64,000 nt of DNA from Parasphingorhabdus halotolerans (GTDB lineage: Bacteria; Pseudomonadota; Alphaproteobacteria; Sphingomonadales; Sphingomonadaceae). Below are positions 60,849 through 64,000 of the stretch, in pieces; the stretch's first letter is position 1; every line of letters begins with the position of its first letter. The notes under the pieces are model-generated. The model was given only the letters and a program-made list of their open reading frames with translations, was not told the origin of the DNA and ran no database searches. The position numbers were made by a program, and so were the translations under genes. The stretch spans positions 2,914,001 through 2,978,000 of the forward strand of contig NZ_CP051217.1 in assembly GCF_012516475.1 (NCBI RefSeq). Direction: 5' to 3'.

Positions 60849-61571
60849 ATGCCAGTAAACGGTAATCTCAATATTCTAATCGTAGATGATGAACCATTGG
60901 CATGCCGGCGATTGCAGGTTTTATGCCATCGCATTGAAAGTATCGCCCACGTTGCCGTCGCAGCCAGCGGAACGGCAGCCTTGCAACATATCAATGATAA
61001 TTTACCGGACATCGTGCTGCTGGATATTGATATGCCAGATATTTCGGGTGTAGAGATCGCAGATCATTGCCAACAGATGGAAAGCGCGCCGAAGGTCATT
61101 TTTACCACTGCACATAGCAGATATGCTGTGCAGGCTTTTCGGCTGGAAGCGGTTGATTATCTGTTGAAACCGGTAAAAGAAGTCCTGTTGATAGAGGCTT
61201 TGGCGAGAGCCGGCGAAAAATTGCAGCGCGAAAATAGAAAAGCCGCACCTGACCATAGCTTATGGGTTCGGGACGGTGAGACTTCTCTGCAGATTAGATC
61301 CGCTGATATTGAACGGATAGAAGCAGAACGCGACTATATGCGTCTTTGCCTGCCTGGTTGTAGCTATCTCATCCATGAATCGATGTATTCCCTGATCAAG
61401 AAACTGCCGCCGGACATGTTTGTTCGCGTGCATCGGTCAGCCATGGTGCGCCGCGACATGATCGGTGAAATCCGCAGGAAAGGTCGCCGTCAATACGCCA
61501 TACTCATTGACGGAAACCAGGTGCCTATCGGTCCGCGCTATGCCGATGCTGTGGTCACCGTCGCAAGATGA
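60849..61571 (+). CDS. LytTR-type response regulator
   Basis: A 240-residue regulator. Receiver domain: acidic pocket IVDDEP, phospho-acceptor Asp in IVLLDIDMPD (D59), FTTAHS and a Lys in DYLLKPVKE. The LytTR DNA-binding domain covers about 140-238 (DIERIEAERDYMRLCLPG; MFVRVHRSAMVRRDMI; NQVPIGPRYADAV). With the upstream kinase it forms a LytS/LytR-like pair. Target genes are unknown; the DUF2891 gene just ahead may be one. Confidence 0.92.
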   Translation: MPVNGNLNILIVDDEPLACRRLQVLCHRIESIAHVAVAASGTAALQHINDNLPDIVLLDIDMPDISGVEIADHCQQMESAPKVIFTTAHSRYAVQAFRLEAVDYLLKPVKEVLLIEALARAGEKLQRENRKAAPDHSLWVRDGETSLQIRSADIERIEAERDYMRLCLPGCSYLIHESMYSLIKKLPPDMFVRVHRSAMVRRDMIGEIRRKGRRQYAILIDGNQVPIGPRYADAVVTVAR

Positions 61572-61581
61572 GTGCATTTAC

Positions 61582-62622
61582 CTACTCTGGTGGCGTGGGC
61601 TTTTCTGACACTGTTACGGAATAACGCGGCGCCGGTGCTGGCTGCAAATAGCCGCCGACATCGACAAAAGTCTCGCGCTCCACATTATGCGGATGTTGTT
61701 TCGCTTCTGCCAGCGAAAGCACAGGCGCAAAGCAGATATCCGTACCTTCCATCAAAGCGCACCACTCATCGCGAGTTTTGGTTTTAAACAAGGCAGTCAG
61801 CTTTTCCTTCAGCGGAGCCCACATTTTCGGGTTCATTTGCGCGTCGAAGTCAGGGTCGTCCTGCAAGCCAGCCACTTTGCGTAACTGGGCATAAAATTGT
61901 GGCTCGATGGAACCAATGGATACATATTTGCCATCATCGGTTTCATAGCTATCATAAAAATGCGCGCCCGTATCCAGCAGGTTTACACCGCGCTCATCCT
62001 GCCACTGACCTATATTGTGAAAATCGAAAATCATCGCCATCAAAGCCGCAGATCCATCGGTCATTGCGCAATCGACAACCTGGCCAGTGCCGCCGGTTTT
62101 GGCGTGTAACAGCGCAGACACCATGCCAAAGGCGAGCATCATGCCACCACCGCCGAAATCACCGATCATGTTTATCGGCGGCGTCGGCTTTTCACCTTTT
62201 CGACCAAATGCGTGTAGCGCGCCGGAAACCGAGATATAGTTGATGTCATGACCCGCAGCATGCGCCAAAGATCCATATTGTCCCCAACCTGTCATACGAC
62301 CGTAAACGAGAGCAGGATTGTCCGCTAACAACACGTCGGGGCCAAGCCCGAGCCGCTCCATGACACCGGGGCGGAAGCCTTCGATCAGGCCATCGGCCTT
62401 CGCAACGATATCCCGTGCTTTTTGAATACCATCTGGTGATTTGAGATCTATTTCCACCATCTTGCGCGATCGAGACAGTGCTAATCGTCCGTCCGGCGCC
62501 CCACCGGGACGGTGCAAAACAGTCACATGCGCGCCTTGATCGGCCAGCATCATACCGCAGAAAGGCCCTGGGCCAATTCCGGCAAATTCGACGATGTTAA
62601 TTCCAGCAAGTGGTCCAGGCAT
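61582..62622 (-). CDS. CaiB/BaiF family CoA-transferase (alpha-methylacyl-CoA racemase-like)
   Basis: A 346-residue class III CoA-transferase family protein. The start MPGPLAGINIVEFAGIGPGPFCGMMLADQGAHV and the blocks RSRKMVEIDLKSPDGI, GRMTGWGQYGSLAHAAGHDINYI and VDCAMTDGSAALM agree best with alpha-methylacyl-CoA racemase, which interconverts the R and S forms of 2-methyl-branched acyl-CoAs for beta-oxidation. The catalytic His/Asp region is intact by eye. It is convergent with the LytTR regulator gene (10 bp between stops). Confidence 0.9.
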   Translation of the reverse strand: MPGPLAGINIVEFAGIGPGPFCGMMLADQGAHVTVLHRPGGAPDGRLALSRSRKMVEIDLKSPDGIQKARDIVAKADGLIEGFRPGVMERLGLGPDVLLADNPALVYGRMTGWGQYGSLAHAAGHDINYISVSGALHAFGRKGEKPTPPINMIGDFGGGGMMLAFGMVSALLHAKTGGTGQVVDCAMTDGSAALMAMIFDFHNIGQWQDERGVNLLDTGAHFYDSYETDDGKYVSIGSIEPQFYAQLRKVAGLQDDPDFDAQMNPKMWAPLKEKLTALFKTKTRDEWCALMEGTDICFAPVLSLAEAKQHPHNVERETFVDVGGYLQPAPAPRYSVTVSEKPTPPE

Positions 62623-62721
62623 AGCGGGCTCCGTATTAATCAGTTGATTAAACGGTCCTATGCAGGGGGCGATCGGTAATCAACCCTGTATCTTACTAGT
62701 AATGAAGACGGGCGACTTTGA

Positions 62722-63132
62722 CTAGCGAGGACCCTGTCCGTGTTTCAGCGGCGTTCTTTTCGCGGCATGCTGTTTTAAATATCGCGGCAATTCGAGTTTG
62801 GATTGACCGACTGGTTTGCGTGCCAGTTTCGGATCAATGGCATAGTCAAACGCTACACCAAAACGGCCTTGCGCCACCCAGGCGACATATCCTGAAACTT
62901 GGCCGATGTTGCGCAGTTCCAATTCTACCTTGTCGCCGCGTTTTGCTCTGACGGGTGCTTCAGCCATCAAACCACCCGCGGAAAGATTGCGGATACGGAC
63001 TTCGCCGCAGTCATCGCCGTCTACAAACTTAAGGTTAGCCTTCAGGAAAAGGCTATCACGATCAAGCTCGCGTTTCGCCTGTCCACTGGTTTGGCTGTTT
63101 GGCCCCAGATTTTCGTCAAATGGCTCTCTCAT
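62722..63132 (-). CDS. PilZ domain protein
   Basis: A 136-residue protein with one PilZ domain. The c-di-GMP-binding residues are visible: RELDR (RxxxR) followed about 25 residues later by NLSAGG (D/NxSxxG). The protein has little else, so it may act as a small c-di-GMP receptor that binds a partner. The ATG at 63132 has a GGGA ribosome site at proper spacing; an ATG two codons earlier is possible. No neighbouring gene points to a process. Confidence 0.85.
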   Translation of the reverse strand: MREPFDENLGPNSQTSGQAKRELDRDSLFLKANLKFVDGDDCGEVRIRNLSAGGLMAEAPVRAKRGDKVELELRNIGQVSGYVAWVAQGRFGVAFDYAIDPKLARKPVGQSKLELPRYLKQHAAKRTPLKHGQGPR

Positions 63133-63350
63133 GTGCATCCCGCGTTTCAAATTGCAAAATATTTTGCTTCGAAAGAGAGAATAGGACCAAAAGGATGGAA
63201 ATTTGGTTAATTTAATATGCTATTGGGCTGATTGTAAATGGACGTATCATTTATTTGATAGCCGAATGGCACAATGAATGTGGCTGACGCACCGTGATCT
63301 AGCTGCCAGGGGCCAATTTTCTAGCTGACCTTTTTCTCGCAGCAATTGCG

Positions 63351-63842
63351 TTACTGGTCGCGAGAGATTTTCTCGTTCCGTTCGTGTGCTTCCTGTGCTT
63401 CAACTGTCATTGTGGCAATGGGTCGGGCTTTGAGGCGTTCCAGAGAAATTGGTTCTCCGGTCACTTGGCAATAGCCATATTCACCCTCCTCTATCCGGCG
63501 CAACGCCGAATCAATTTTAGACGTCAGCTTGCGCTGGCGATCTCGGGTCCTCAGTTCCAGTCCCCAATCGGTTTCGCTGGATGCGCGATCATTTAGATCG
63601 GCCTCCTGGATTGGGCCATCTTGCAAATGAGCGAGCGTCTCTTTCGATTCTTCAACAATTGATTTCTTCCACTGTTGAAGCGCGTTTTTGAAATAAGCCT
63701 GTTGATATTCATTCATGAACTCTTCGTCTTCGCTCGGTTCATAGCCCGCTGGAAGATCAATATTATGTGCAGAGCCCTTATCGGACCGGGATTTGTTCGC
63801 TGAATTTTGCTTTGCTGACGATGCCAATTTACTCTCCATCAT
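63351..63842 (-). CDS. DksA/TraR family protein with degenerate zinc finger
   Basis: A 163-residue DksA-type RNA polymerase-binding protein. A coiled coil at about 50-115 (FKNALQQWKKSIVEESKETLAHL) leads to the finger region GYCQVTGEPISLERLKARPIATMTVEAQEAHE. Only the first of the four zinc-binding cysteines of classical DksA remains; the others are Thr, Thr and Ala. This loss is normal for many alphaproteobacterial DksA proteins. It should act with ppGpp on promoters. The first 40 residues are a Ser/Lys-rich extension. The last 158 bp of the window after it hold no gene I can see. Confidence 0.9.
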   Translation of the reverse strand: MMESKLASSAKQNSANKSRSDKGSAHNIDLPAGYEPSEDEEFMNEYQQAYFKNALQQWKKSIVEESKETLAHLQDGPIQEADLNDRASSETDWGLELRTRDRQRKLTSKIDSALRRIEEGEYGYCQVTGEPISLERLKARPIATMTVEAQEAHERNEKISRDQ

Positions 63843-64000
63843 CTGAGCCCATCTGTTAAACCGAATATCGAAATATCGGCGGTAATGGCGCGCCTATAAC
63901 CATGGCTTGAATGCGAGACAAGGCGCAAAATGATGCCAGCACGAGAAACTTTTCAGTGGTTTGGCCGGGCGCTGGAATAGCATGCGCTAGAGAGTGAATT

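Noticed and set aside
1..64000. CRISPR arrays and insertion sequences
   Set aside because: No regularly spaced repeats and no transposase genes or paired terminal repeats were seen anywhere in the window.

Overview
The window looks like chromosomal DNA of a moderately GC-rich alphaproteobacterium, most likely a Sphingomonadales member of the Sphingorhabdus/Parasphingorhabdus kind. This is an inference from protein character and gene order (recJ, glpX and hom close together; tspO-ubiK-ybjN-proC; a TonB-ExbB-ExbD-ExbD block; LytTR signalling), not from a database search.

Region 1 (1-14321) is an anaerobic respiration block read on the minus strand. It holds a fused nitrate/nitrite transporter narK followed by narGHJI and a PpiC-type prolyl isomerase, then an edge-truncated glutamate-cysteine ligase-like gene. 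Upstream sits a two-gene unit of an alginate-export-type porin and an NnrS-like membrane protein. Each unit has a perfect FNR/Anr-type box (TTGAT-N4-ATCAA), at 11781 and 14308, so both should be switched on together when oxygen is low.

Region 2 (14534-30480) is accessory DNA that ends at a tRNA-Glu gene with a P4-type integrase beside it. Inside it, two copies of a roughly 650-bp cassette (leader, ssb, terminator) lie 13.2 kb apart in direct orientation. Between them are two overlapping tyrosine recombinase genes, a three-gene unit of unknown function (coiled-coil-like protein, DUF4238 protein, protein with a HEPN-like RX4H motif), and an RND efflux operon with a hydrolase, a thioesterase and a divergent MarR regulator. 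The ssb leaders are more alike in DNA than the ssb genes themselves, they differ by an indel that breaks reading frame, and they keep several hairpins. They are the best candidate for an undescribed element, with the HEPN/DUF4238 unit second.

Region 3 (30480-64000) is mostly core genome: recJ, a flavodoxin-like protein, a uracil-DNA glycosylase, a lipoprotein hydrolase, glpX, hom, the TonB energy-transduction block, an ABC exporter, tspO, ubiK, ybjN, proC, a MarR regulator, ilvE and tRNA-Gln. These are followed by a signalling trio (OmpR-type regulator, LysM-FecR protein, CHASE2 kinase), class II DAHP synthase, a SleB-type hydrolase, a MATE pump, a LytS/LytTR pair, a CoA-transferase, a PilZ protein and a DksA-type protein.

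Three genes (RND pump, uracil-DNA glycosylase, tspO) are each broken by what looks like one missing G/C base in or beside a short G/C run. Either these are real pseudogenes or the assembly carries single-base deletion errors.
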